From the NCBI RefSeq assembly GCF_022631235.3, contig NZ_CP093310.2:868001-932000 (forward strand): 64,000 nt of DNA. The letters run 5' to 3'. The DNA comes from Psychrobacter raelei. Its GTDB lineage: Bacteria; Pseudomonadota; Gammaproteobacteria; Pseudomonadales; Moraxellaceae. Below the pieces are notes generated by a model. It was not told the origin of the DNA. It made no database searches and saw nothing but the letters and a program-made list of their open reading frames with translations. Positions within the stretch are counted from its first letter, which is position 1, and the number at the start of each line of letters is the position of its first letter. Made by a program: the position numbers and the translations under genes. Below, in pieces: positions 28,187 to 36,323 of the stretch.

Positions 28187-29251
28187 TTATTGAGCGCTTT
28201 CAACTGTTTCGGCTTTACTCAAGGCATCAGTGACGATCTTGGTGTCTTTTAGCCACTGATAGTAACCCCCGAAAGCAAGGTATGAGTCTGGGCTTAGGTA
28301 GACAATATGTTTGTTTTTCCAAGCTTTGGTTTGATGCATTAATGGGTTGTCTAATACCGCATCTGCACCTACGCCTTCTTCACCAACGGCTGAGCTTCTA
28401 TCTAGCACAAATAACCAGTCTGGATCGATTTTTTGTAAGTATTCAAAAGATACGGGTTGACCATGTCGGCCATCTTCAATCTGAGTATCAGCAGCAGGAA
28501 TACCAAAGACGGTATGTAAGAACCCAAAGCGAGATTTTTCGCCATAGGCTGAGATTTTATTGCCGTTTACTAGGACAACCAAACCATTGCCTTTACCGGC
28601 ACTGGCGGCTTTGGCTTGCTCGATGGCTTGATCAATGTCTTGTTGCAACTGAGCGGCTTTATCGGCTTTGTTAAATAGCTTACCTAAATCAGCTAAGCGC
28701 TGTTTGCTAGACTCATAAATATTTTCAGTATCTAAGGTCAGGTCTAAAGTTGGCGCCATTTTGCTAAGGGCATCATATTTTTCTGCCATACGTGAGCCAA
28801 TTAAAATGGCTTTGGGCTGCATTTGGTTAAGTGCTTCCATATCAGGCTCGAATAAAGTACCGATATTCTGGCTCTCTGGGGCACCCGCCGCTTTTAGATT
28901 GTCTAAATGTAAGTTGTCAGGCAGACCAGCTACAGGTACTTCTAAGGCAGCTAAATCCTGCATCAAGGTCATGTCATATACAGCTAATGGCTCAGGATTG
29001 GTGGGTAAAGTTACTTCACCGCGAGTGGTATCAATGCTTACTTGTGCTTGGTTGTCAGTCGCACTTGACTCTGTGGTGGCCGCTTCAGAGCCAGTCTCAC
29101 TTTGAGTTTCAGCGGCACTGTCAGTTTGAGTGTCTGTCTGTTTAGGAGAGCAACCAAAAAGCGCACCGCTCACCATTAAGGTGAGTAAAGCCAACTTGGC
29201 TTTGGGATACGTAGAAGAGGCGGCGGCAGAGGATAGACGTTTGGTAAACAT
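28187..29251 (-). CDS. siderophore-binding periplasmic lipoprotein (FatB/CeuE/YclQ-like)
   Basis: 354 residues. A lipoprotein signal peptide ends in the lipobox LFGC (Cys at about 34), followed by an acidic, Ser/Thr-rich linker and a class III binding-protein domain. Within it, EKSRFGFLHTVFG and YLQKIDPDWLFVLDR match FatB/CeuE/YclQ-type ferric-siderophore receptors. These often bind catecholate siderophores, although the ligand here is not determined. First gene of the importer operon; a Fur-like site lies about 230 bases upstream. Confidence 0.9.
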   Translation of the reverse strand: MFTKRLSSAAASSTYPKAKLALLTLMVSGALFGCSPKQTDTQTDSAAETQSETGSEAATTESSATDNQAQVSIDTTRGEVTLPTNPEPLAVYDMTLMQDLAALEVPVAGLPDNLHLDNLKAAGAPESQNIGTLFEPDMEALNQMQPKAILIGSRMAEKYDALSKMAPTLDLTLDTENIYESSKQRLADLGKLFNKADKAAQLQQDIDQAIEQAKAASAGKGNGLVVLVNGNKISAYGEKSRFGFLHTVFGIPAADTQIEDGRHGQPVSFEYLQKIDPDWLFVLDRSSAVGEEGVGADAVLDNPLMHQTKAWKNKHIVYLSPDSYLAFGGYYQWLKDTKIVTDALSKAETVESAQ

Positions 29252-29481
29252 AAAATCTCACTTAATCATTAAACTTAGTCGTTAAAAAAGCCATGACAAG
29301 ACAATGGCTATTAAATAAAAAGCTGTAAAACATGTCAAAAAACTAGACTATAAAAAAACAAAACCCTCTTATCTGATGGCATGGCGCACAGACCCTCTAA
29401 ATTAACTGCGAGTGGTACATCAGATGTCTGCTAATTTTTTGAGAATGAGCCTATGATACGCTTTTTAAATGCAAAAATAAA

Positions 29482-29496
29482 TGATAATAATTCGCA
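29482..29496. promoter_or_regulatory. Fur-like box
   Basis: TGATAATAATTCGCA follows the 7-1-7 Fur consensus (TGATAAT-N-ATTATCA) in 13 of 15 positions counting the free centre. It lies in the 472-base gap between the divergent siderophore importer and narK-like gene, about 230 bases from the importer start. The function fits iron control of the importer; the distance is longer than usual. Confidence 0.55.
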
Positions 29497-29633
29497 TTAA
29501 ATAAAACAAGGGTATTTTGTTACTTTTAAGTGGGTCTGTTATCCCCCAAAAGGGGTAGGGAATTAGGCTTATGTACCGCTTTTGCTCAATAGGTATTGAT
29601 TAAGATTGGCGCTATATTAAAAGCAATTACAGG

Positions 29634-29698
29634 GCAGTGACTTGCTAAGCTCACAGGGTCTTTAAAGACGGGAGCTTGCCAACATCACTGCTTTTTTT
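29634..29698 (+). promoter_or_regulatory. terminator-like leader hairpin upstream of the narK-like gene
   Basis: GCAGTGA (29634-29640) pairs with TCACTGC (29685-29691), AAGCTC with GAGCTT inside it, and an inner palindrome GTCTTTAAAGAC forms the tip. Seven T follow at once (29692-29698). The ribosome site of the downstream gene (AGGAG) is only 14 bases further on. No plus-strand gene ends within 4.6 kb upstream, so this looks like an attenuator in a 5' leader, or the end of a small RNA, rather than a gene terminator. A NarL-type half-site AGGGGTA lies at 29551-29557. Confidence 0.6.
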
Positions 29699-29723
29699 AT
29701 GTCTATTGCTCAGGAGACGCATC

Positions 29724-31224
29724 ATGCATGCCAAGGAGCTGCTTGAGGTTGAGCGCCGTGATATTAGAGCGCTGCACTATACCTGGATTGCTTTTTTTCT
29801 AACCTTTTATGTTTGGTTTAACATGGCGCCGCTGGCAACTTCTATGCTGGCGGCTGAAAGTTATTTGACGCCTGAGCATATCAAGCTGTTTTTGATTGCT
29901 AACGTGGCGTTGACCATTCCTGGCCGCGTAGTGGTGGGCATGGCATTAGATAGATTCGGCCCGCGCCGGGTGTTTTCGGTATTAATGATAGTGATGGCGA
30001 TACCCACGTGGTTCTTCGCCTTTGGCACATCGGCGATGCAGCTGTTTGTATCTCGGCTATTTATGTCTATTGTCGGTCGGGGCAGGCTTTGTGGTCGGTA
30101 TTCATATGACCGCGCTTTGGTTTAAGCCCAAAGACATTGGTTTTGCAGAAGGCTTTTATGCTGGATGGGGAAACTTTGGCTCTGCGGCGGCTGCGATTAC
30201 TATTCCCACTGTGGCTTTACAGTTCTTCGGTGGTCATGATGGGTGGCGCTGGGCCATAGCATTGTCTGGCTTGTTGATGGCGCTATATGGGGTAGCTTAT
30301 TGGTTTTTGATTACTGATGGGCCAACAGCAGATACGCACCAAAGATCTAGAAAGGCGGGCGCCTTAGAGGTATCCAGCTGGCGAGATTTGTGGTTATACT
30401 GCTTGTTTACTATCCCATTGTATGGGGTGTTGGGGGTGCTGGTTTATCGCACTCAAGACATGGGGTTTTTGTCTGCGACAGGTGCTATCGTCTGTTATGT
30501 GATGATCGCGGTGGTGGTAATTTATCAGATTTACAAAGCCTTGAGTGTCAATATTCCTATGCTCAAAGCGGGCATTCCAGAAGATGACAAATACCCCTTT
30601 AAATCGGTGGCCGCTTTAAATGTGTCTTATTTTGCCAACTTTGGCGCGGAGCTGGCGGTCGTCTCTATGCTACCTATGTTCTTTGCCAGTACTTGGAAGC
30701 TAGATGCCACAGCGGCCGGTCTAATCGCTTCTACTTTTGCTTTTGTTAACCTTTGGGCCCGACCTTTAGGCGGTTATATTTCAGATAAAATTGGCAACCG
30801 CCGTCTGGTGATGCTGGTTTATATGTTTGGCATCGGTATTGGCTTTGCGCTTATGGGACTACTCAACGCTGATTGGCCATTATTTATTGCAGTCGTCTTT
30901 ACCATTGGTTGTTCGGTGTTTGTGCAGGGTGCAGAAGGGGCAACCTTTGGCATTATTCCTTCTATCAAGCGCCGTTTGACCGGTCAAATCTCAGGTATGG
31001 CAGGCGCTTATGGTAACGTGGGTGCGGTATTTTACTTATTTATCTACACCTTTGTTGAGCCTAACCAGTTCTTTTATATCATCGCCGGTGGGGCCTTTGT
31101 GGCATGGCTGGTGTGCTTTTTTTGGCTCAAAGAGCCTGATGATGCCTTTGGCGATGAGTACAAGATGTCGTCGGTGGATATCGCTTTGGCAGAGCAAGAT
31201 CGCTTGGCACAAAACAAGTTGTGA
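29724..31224 (+). pseudogene. NarK-type nitrate/nitrite MFS transporter, frameshifted
   Basis: Two overlapping frames together make a complete ~499-residue NNP/NarK-type MFS protein. The first frame runs from ATG 29724 (ribosome site AGGAG) through 12 family-like codons short of 120 and then fails. The second frame carries the rest (AGFVVGIHMTALWF, GFYAGWGNFGSAAAA, KRRLTGQISGMAGAYGNVGA). The shift lies between 30066 and 30083; dropping one base at about 30078 rejoins the frames as SIVG-GAGF. Either a real inactivating mutation or a sequence error. No slippery site is evident. An intact narK homologue exists at 34419. Confidence 0.85.
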
Positions 31225-31295
31225 GCTATGACAAATGACTGAAACTCTGACAATGGCTTTAAAGCTATACGGATGCCCTTAGTCTCGTAGTGAAT

Positions 31296-31335
31296 AAAAA
31301 AAGCCACCCAAGCGATTGTTTGGTTGGCTTTTTTT
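31296..31335. terminator. bidirectional terminator
   Basis: AAAAAAAGCCACC pairs with GGTTGGCTTTTTTT around the loop, with T-runs on both strands. It lies between the convergent narK-like gene (ends 31224) and narL (ends 31403) and can serve both. Confidence 0.85.
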
Positions 31336-31402
31336 ATGTATGGCTTAAAGACAGTCAAATAAAAGGTATTGCCTGTAATTCAAAGCTTAAGACAGCAAAG
31401 GG

Positions 31403-32062
31403 TTAAGCGGTCAAATTATTCACCGCCCACACTGCGACATCTACTCGAGTGCGCAAATTGGTTTTATTTAAAATATGTTTGACGTGAACTTTTACGGTCG
31501 ACTCAGAAATGCCCAGCTCATTACCAATCATCTTATTACTGTGGCCTTTGGCAATCATTTTTACCACTTGCAGCTCACGGCTTGTTAAGTTGCTGACAAT
31601 GTCATCTAAATTAGGCGTACGCAGTGCTTGGGCTAACACAGCAGCTAAGCGCGAGCTGACCACCAGCTCACCGCGTAAGGCTTTACGAATATCAAGTGCC
31701 ACTTGCTCAGGCTGCATGTCTTTTAATAAGTAGCCATTTACCCCAAGCTTTAACGCATTATGGATATCATCGCCACTATCAGAGACTGTGAACATCAGTA
31801 CTTTAGCCTGATGGCCTTGCTCACGAATTTGCTCAGCAGTATCTAAACCGCTAAGGCCTGGCATGTTTTGATCAAGAATCACTAAGTCCACTTGGTTTTG
31901 GGCAAGATAGCTCAATGCTTCTTCACCACTACTGACATCGGCGACTACTTGAAAGTCGGGCTCTAAGCTAAGTAGATCGGCCATACCACGTCGTAGCATG
32001 GGATGGTCATCGACCAGGAGGATTTTGGCAGGGGAGGTCGCGGTATAAACTTTCGTTGACAT
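31403..32062 (-). CDS. narL: NarL-type nitrate/nitrite response regulator
   Basis: 219 residues. The N-terminal receiver has an acidic pocket (LLVDDHPMLRRG), a phospho-acceptor Asp in DLVILDQNMPG (near residue 63) and a conserved Lys in YLLKDMQ. The C-terminal LuxR/NarL-type HTH has LTSRELQVVKMIAKGHSNKMIGNELGISESTVKVH. It lies 128 bases behind narX and forms the two-component pair that senses nitrate/nitrite. NarL-type 7-2-7 sites are present before narK and narG. Confidence 0.93.
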   Translation of the reverse strand: MSTKVYTATSPAKILLVDDHPMLRRGMADLLSLEPDFQVVADVSSGEEALSYLAQNQVDLVILDQNMPGLSGLDTAEQIREQGHQAKVLMFTVSDSGDDIHNALKLGVNGYLLKDMQPEQVALDIRKALRGELVVSSRLAAVLAQALRTPNLDDIVSNLTSRELQVVKMIAKGHSNKMIGNELGISESTVKVHVKHILNKTNLRTRVDVAVWAVNNLTA

Positions 32063-32190
32063 AGAGACTCACAAAGGTAAAAAATAAAAAGAATAATCAA
32101 ATATAAACATTTAAATCGTATTACTAGAAAAAGGGTCTGTTAACACATAACTGATGAACAAAGAAGCTGTATACAACAAGGCGCCACAAG

Positions 32191-34113
32191 CTATCCATTA
32201 AAAAAATCTGGCGAAAAGCGTGCTTCTACCACAGTGCCTGTCGGCTCATTATTGCTGACAGTTAATTGGCCGCCCAAGCTTTTGGCGCGCTCTTGCATAA
32301 TCATAAGCCCATGATGATGGGTCTGATCAAAACTACCTGATAGCCCTTTGCCATCATCGCTAATACTTAACAAGGTATCATTACTGTCTGCAATATAGCC
32401 AAAATTTACGGTCACGTTCTTGGCATTGGCATGGCGGCAGATATTAGATAAGGCCTCTCGAACAATCTGAATCACATTGACCTGCTCGCTTGCGCTTAGA
32501 TTTAAGGAGATAACTTGATTGCTCACCTTGACATTAAAGCCGCCTTTTTTGGCAAATTCTTCTGCCGAATTGTGTAGTGCCTCATCGAAACTGTCATCAT
32601 TAAGGCTTAGACGGAAGGTTACCAACAGGTCTCTTAGGTGCTGATAGGCAGAGGTTAATCCGTCTTTTAGCTTGCCAATAGAGTCACTTACTAACGCCAA
32701 ATCTGGGCTATCACAGTGAGTGTGCTGCAGTCGCTTTTCCAAAATAGTGGTCTGTATCTTCAAGTAAGATAAAGACTGCGCTAATGAGTCATGCAACTCA
32801 CGAGCGATGGTGGCGCGCTCCTCTAATAATATGATCTGATGCTCTTGTTGGCGCTGCTGTAACAAAAACATCGCCGTACTAATTAAGTTGGTTAAAGCGG
32901 TGATGGCCGGCTTGTTATTGGCAATTAATGCTTGTGTTTCTGTATCATCGATCATCGAATCAAGTTGAGCTATCTGTACCAAAGGAATGCGGTTCTCTGA
33001 TGGGGTGGCCTGCTCAGTAGGGCGGCTTATGCCTAAAGATTTAGGGCGCACCCGTAAATCCCCAAACTGCGACTTTTGATGACGGATCAAAAAAGACTCC
33101 GTATAGAAGCTGGACTGAATCAAACAGCTATCACAGGTGGTGGTGGAGCACAAATCTCGCAGCTCACTACTGTGAATGGCAATGGCATCTTTATTGTCGA
33201 TTAAATCGCCTTTGATACACAGTGTGAATTCAAGCTCTGGGATAATTTTACCAAAATCTGCAATCAGCCGGTTTAGTTCAGTAATACTCACCTGGCTGGT
33301 GGTTAAGTATTTGGCAAAGTCATACAGCAGAGACAATACTTGGTTGGCCTGCGTTAGGTGCGCGGTTTTTGATGTAATTTGTCTTTCCAAAAATTGTTTA
33401 TTTTGCTCAATGGTGCTCACCATATCATTAAAAGAGCGGCCAAGCTCCTCAAACTCTTTATAACCGGTCAAGTGAACCCGAGTCTCTAGCTTACCTGAGG
33501 TAAAGGCAGCTTTGGCCTGCATCAATTTTTTGACCGGCAATAATACCTTTTTACGCAGCTCATAAATACCGCCAATCATGATAAGTATCATCAGACTCAT
33601 TGAGATGAGCTGTAATAACTGCTGGCGGTTTTGCCGCTGCTCATTACGATACTGTAATTGAGACACCACCGCATCAACTTGCTGTATATATGGCAAGGAC
33701 GCTTTATAAAACCCTACGCTGTCACGTGCCAATAGTAGAGGCATTAAGGTCTGTGTCCAGCCTTGATGAATGCGCTCAATTTGTCGATCGATGCGAGTGT
33801 CTTTATTGGTACGTTGGCTTTGATATTGTTGCAGTAAGCTTTGACGCCGATTCATATCGTCTATCAGCTGATTAATCTGCTGCACTGAGCTGATATCCGC
33901 AGCTCTTAGCTCAGCGCTACTTTGGTCGGCCACCAATAAAAAATTCATGCGGTAGGTGGCCATTCTAATGGAGCCAGCAGTATTAATGGCTTTGGCATCA
34001 TTTTGCGCCGCCCATGCCAAAAACCCACTACTTAGGGCAGTGCCCAAAAAGAGCAAAATAATCAGTGTCGTGGCTATCCAAGAGCGAACTGCTAATGTAT
34101 TAGGTATGGGCAT
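32191..34113 (-). CDS. narX: NarX-type nitrate/nitrite sensor histidine kinase
   Basis: 640 residues. A membrane segment at ~14-34 is followed by a P-box-like ligand motif (INTAGSIRMATYRMNFLL, ~40-57) and a second membrane segment near 168-185. Then come a HAMP region (KKLMQAKAAFTSGKLE), a central domain with a Cys cluster (CSTTTCDSC) as in NarX/NarQ sensors, the HisKA_3 dimerisation helix with phospho-acceptor His in RATIARELHDSLAQSLS, and a C-terminal HATPase (ISDDGKGLSG). It senses periplasmic nitrate/nitrite and phosphorylates NarL. Divergent from narK across a 305-base region. Confidence 0.93.
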   Translation of the reverse strand: MPIPNTLAVRSWIATTLIILLFLGTALSSGFLAWAAQNDAKAINTAGSIRMATYRMNFLLVADQSSAELRAADISSVQQINQLIDDMNRRQSLLQQYQSQRTNKDTRIDRQIERIHQGWTQTLMPLLLARDSVGFYKASLPYIQQVDAVVSQLQYRNEQRQNRQQLLQLISMSLMILIMIGGIYELRKKVLLPVKKLMQAKAAFTSGKLETRVHLTGYKEFEELGRSFNDMVSTIEQNKQFLERQITSKTAHLTQANQVLSLLYDFAKYLTTSQVSITELNRLIADFGKIIPELEFTLCIKGDLIDNKDAIAIHSSELRDLCSTTTCDSCLIQSSFYTESFLIRHQKSQFGDLRVRPKSLGISRPTEQATPSENRIPLVQIAQLDSMIDDTETQALIANNKPAITALTNLISTAMFLLQQRQQEHQIILLEERATIARELHDSLAQSLSYLKIQTTILEKRLQHTHCDSPDLALVSDSIGKLKDGLTSAYQHLRDLLVTFRLSLNDDSFDEALHNSAEEFAKKGGFNVKVSNQVISLNLSASEQVNVIQIVREALSNICRHANAKNVTVNFGYIADSNDTLLSISDDGKGLSGSFDQTHHHGLMIMQERAKSLGGQLTVSNNEPTGTVVEARFSPDFFNG

Positions 34114-34256
34114 CGTATATAACTACTTGATATATTTGAATTTAAAAAAGTTTTTGGAGCCGATCTTTTTAGAGATTTTGAGTATTTCTTTGAGCCAAAA
34201 AAGATGAGAAAAAAAAGAGGTAGGCTAAATTAGCATTTACGCCCCAAGCTTTGACA

Positions 34257-34272
34257 TACTCCTAAAGTAGTA
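34257..34272. promoter_or_regulatory. NarL 7-2-7 binding site upstream of narK
   Basis: TACTCCT-AA-AGTAGTA fits the NarL 7-2-7 consensus (TACYYMT-N2-AKKRGTA) at every position. It lies between the divergent narX and narK genes, about 150 bases before the narK ATG. It may serve narK activation, narXL autoregulation or both. No convincing FNR box was found in this region. Confidence 0.65.
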
Positions 34273-34418
34273 GTTAATAAGCGCTAATGCAAGTTACCTA
34301 CTTAAGTGGATACATTAAACCCTTATAACCATATTAAATTCATGATGGCTGAAGTACCTTAACTTATCGAACAACAAGCCGTGACTGTGAGTTATCAACA
34401 GTACTAAGTGAGGTAAGT

Positions 34419-35801
34419 ATGGGTGTGAATAAAGAAGACTTAAAAGGGGGCAAGCTCATCACTGACTGGCGCCCAGAAATGGAGGATTTTTGGGAAAACG
34501 GCGGTAAGCAGGTCGCCAGCCGTAACTTATGGGTGTCTATCCCAGCACTGCTATTGGCCTTTGCGGTATGGATGGTCTGGAGTGCGGTGATTGTTAACTT
34601 GCCTGAGATTGGCTTTGGCTTTGATGAGGGGCAGCTGTTTTGGCTGGCCGCTTTACCAGGATTGTCTGGGGCGACGCTGCGTATTTTTTATTCGTTTATG
34701 GTGCCTATCTTTGGTGGACGTCGCTGGACAGCCATCTCTACCGCGTCACTGCTTATTCCTGCAGTGTGGATGGGCTTCGCGGTTCAAAATCCTGATACGC
34801 CCTTTAGCGTGTTTGCCATGATTGCACTACTGTGCGGCTTTGGTGGCGCAAACTTTGCGTCCTCTATGTCCAACATCTCGTTTTTTTATCCTAAAGACAA
34901 GCAAGGCACAGCACTGGGTTTAAACGCAGGTCTGGGTAACCTAGGTGTGTCTGTGATGCAGTTTGTGGTGCCTTTGGTAATTGGGTTTGGTGTGTTTGGC
35001 GCACTTGGCGGTGCGCCGCAAGTCACTGAAGCGGGCAAAACACTTTATCTGCAAAATGCAGGCTTTATCTGGGTGCCTTTTATTGCACTGGTCTCTATTG
35101 CTGCTTGGTTTTTGATGAATGACATTGCCTCGGCAAAAGCATCGTTTAAAGATCAAGCGGTTATCTTTAAGCGCAAGCACAACTGGATCATGTGTGTGCT
35201 ATATATGGCCACCTTTGGCTCGTTTATTGGCTTTTCTGCGGCATTTCCAATGCTGATTAAAAAAGGATTTCCGGATGTCAATGCGTTGCAGTTTGCCTTT
35301 TTAGGCCCCTTAGTCGGTGCGTTATTCCGTCCTGCAGGTGGCTGGATTGCTGATAAATTGGGCGGCGCCCGAGTGACATTCTGGAACTATGTGGTGATGA
35401 TATTGGCCGTAGTGGCGGTGATGTACTTCTTGCCAAGTGGCACCAGCGCCGGTAGCTTTACGGGGTATCTGATCTCATTTATGGTGCTGTTTATTACCAC
35501 AGGGATTGGTAATGGCTCAACCTTCCGTATGATTCCAGTTATCTTTAGAACGGTATTAGAGCGTGAGCATCCTGACAAAGTAGGCACAGAGCCTTTGTTT
35601 GTTGAGATTCGCAAAGAGTCAGCAGCAGTGGTGGGCTTTACCTCAGCAGTAGCGGCTTATGGTGCGTTCTTTGTGCCTAAGATGTTTGGCTCAGGCTTAG
35701 GTGTCAATGGCACATTCATCGCTTTGATTGCCTATTATGTGGTTTGTATTGTCTTAACCTGGTGGTATTACAGCCGCAAAAATGCAGAGTATCCGTCATA
35801 G
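34419..35801 (+). CDS. narK: NarK-type nitrate/nitrite transporter (MFS, NNP family)
   Basis: 460 residues with 12 predicted membrane segments. The nitrate signature motifs are seen as GNLGVSVMQFVVPLV in the first half (preceded by GLNAG) and GIGNGSTFRMIPVIF in the second, with the arginine positions expected of NarK (around RIFYSFMVPIFGGRRW). It imports nitrate, or exchanges nitrate for nitrite, to feed NarGHI. A GAGG ribosome site precedes the ATG. It is followed by a MITE-like element and a terminator, then narGHJI. Confidence 0.93.
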   Translation: MGVNKEDLKGGKLITDWRPEMEDFWENGGKQVASRNLWVSIPALLLAFAVWMVWSAVIVNLPEIGFGFDEGQLFWLAALPGLSGATLRIFYSFMVPIFGGRRWTAISTASLLIPAVWMGFAVQNPDTPFSVFAMIALLCGFGGANFASSMSNISFFYPKDKQGTALGLNAGLGNLGVSVMQFVVPLVIGFGVFGALGGAPQVTEAGKTLYLQNAGFIWVPFIALVSIAAWFLMNDIASAKASFKDQAVIFKRKHNWIMCVLYMATFGSFIGFSAAFPMLIKKGFPDVNALQFAFLGPLVGALFRPAGGWIADKLGGARVTFWNYVVMILAVVAVMYFLPSGTSAGSFTGYLISFMVLFITTGIGNGSTFRMIPVIFRTVLEREHPDKVGTEPLFVEIRKESAAVVGFTSAVAAYGAFFVPKMFGSGLGVNGTFIALIAYYVVCIVLTWWYYSRKNAEYPS

Positions 35802-35850
35802 GGCTATATTGTAGGGCTATAATGGTAAGACACACAATGTAGTTATTTAG

Positions 35851-35980
35851 GACTTACGCAGGATTAGGGTTTTTAGCGATTGGGTATTATTTTCTCGCTT
35901 GCTGTACGGTAGTTCCAGAGGCTTCAAAAACAATCCCCAGTCGCTCTTTAAGGATTACATTCTGGGTTTTGCGTAAGTCC
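35851..35980. mobile_element. MITE-like element with terminal inverted repeats
   Basis: A 130-base non-coding segment with perfect 10-bp ends, GGACTTACGC at the left and GCGTAAGTCC at the right, extending by inner matches. It is flanked by TA on both sides, as expected of Tc1/IS630-like or related elements. It carries no ORF. It sits between narK and its terminator. Such short non-autonomous elements are moved by a transposase encoded elsewhere. Confidence 0.7.
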
Positions 35981-36001
35981 TATTATTAAAACTAAGCGGT
36001 G

Positions 36002-36032
36002 AAAGCGTCACTTATATAAGTGGCGCTTTTTT
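36002..36032 (+). terminator. terminator behind narK
   Basis: AAAGCGTCACTTA pairs with TAAGTGGCGCTTT (one G-U pair) with a minimal loop, followed by six T. It would end the narK transcript, now separated from the gene by the MITE-like insertion, and would insulate narG. Confidence 0.85.
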
Positions 36033-36153
36033 ATTGCCCAAAGTAAAGCCGCTAACTGTCTTAAAAAAGGTTTGGTTACAAAAAAGTGGATAACTTAATC
36101 GTTACAACTTTGAGGTCATGAAAAAAATAGAGCTCAAAAAAAGAGCCATGAGC

Positions 36154-36169
36154 TAACCCTAAAGTGGTA
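36154..36169. promoter_or_regulatory. NarL 7-2-7-like site upstream of narG
   Basis: TAACCCT-AA-AGTGGTA matches the NarL 7-2-7 consensus at 13 of 14 fixed positions. It lies 155 bases before the narG ATG in the 290-base region behind the narK terminator. Likely activation of narGHJI by NarL (inference). Confidence 0.55.
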
Positions 36170-36323
36170 GGCGATTGCCTATGTTAGATGATAGTAAGCC
36201 AGGTACGGGACAAATAGAATACAGCCTATCTAATGATATCTATTGCTCACGCACTGACAGCATCAGGATTAGGCTGCTGCTCTGAGCTTTTTGTAATGAA
36301 GTCTTAACCTAGAGGATAGCAAT

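Noticed and set aside
29596..29609. FNR-like TTGAT-TAAG-ATTGG before the narK-like gene
   Set aside because: Only seven of ten positions match; too weak without comparison to relatives.
29634..29698. Known riboswitch (such as a Moco-type element) before the narK-like gene
   Set aside because: The single long hairpin with T-run does not show the conserved core I would expect; kept only as an unassigned leader.
36060..36323. FNR box before narG
   Set aside because: Best candidates (for example TTGAG-N4-TGAAA) match the TTGAT-N4-ATCAA consensus too poorly to annotate.
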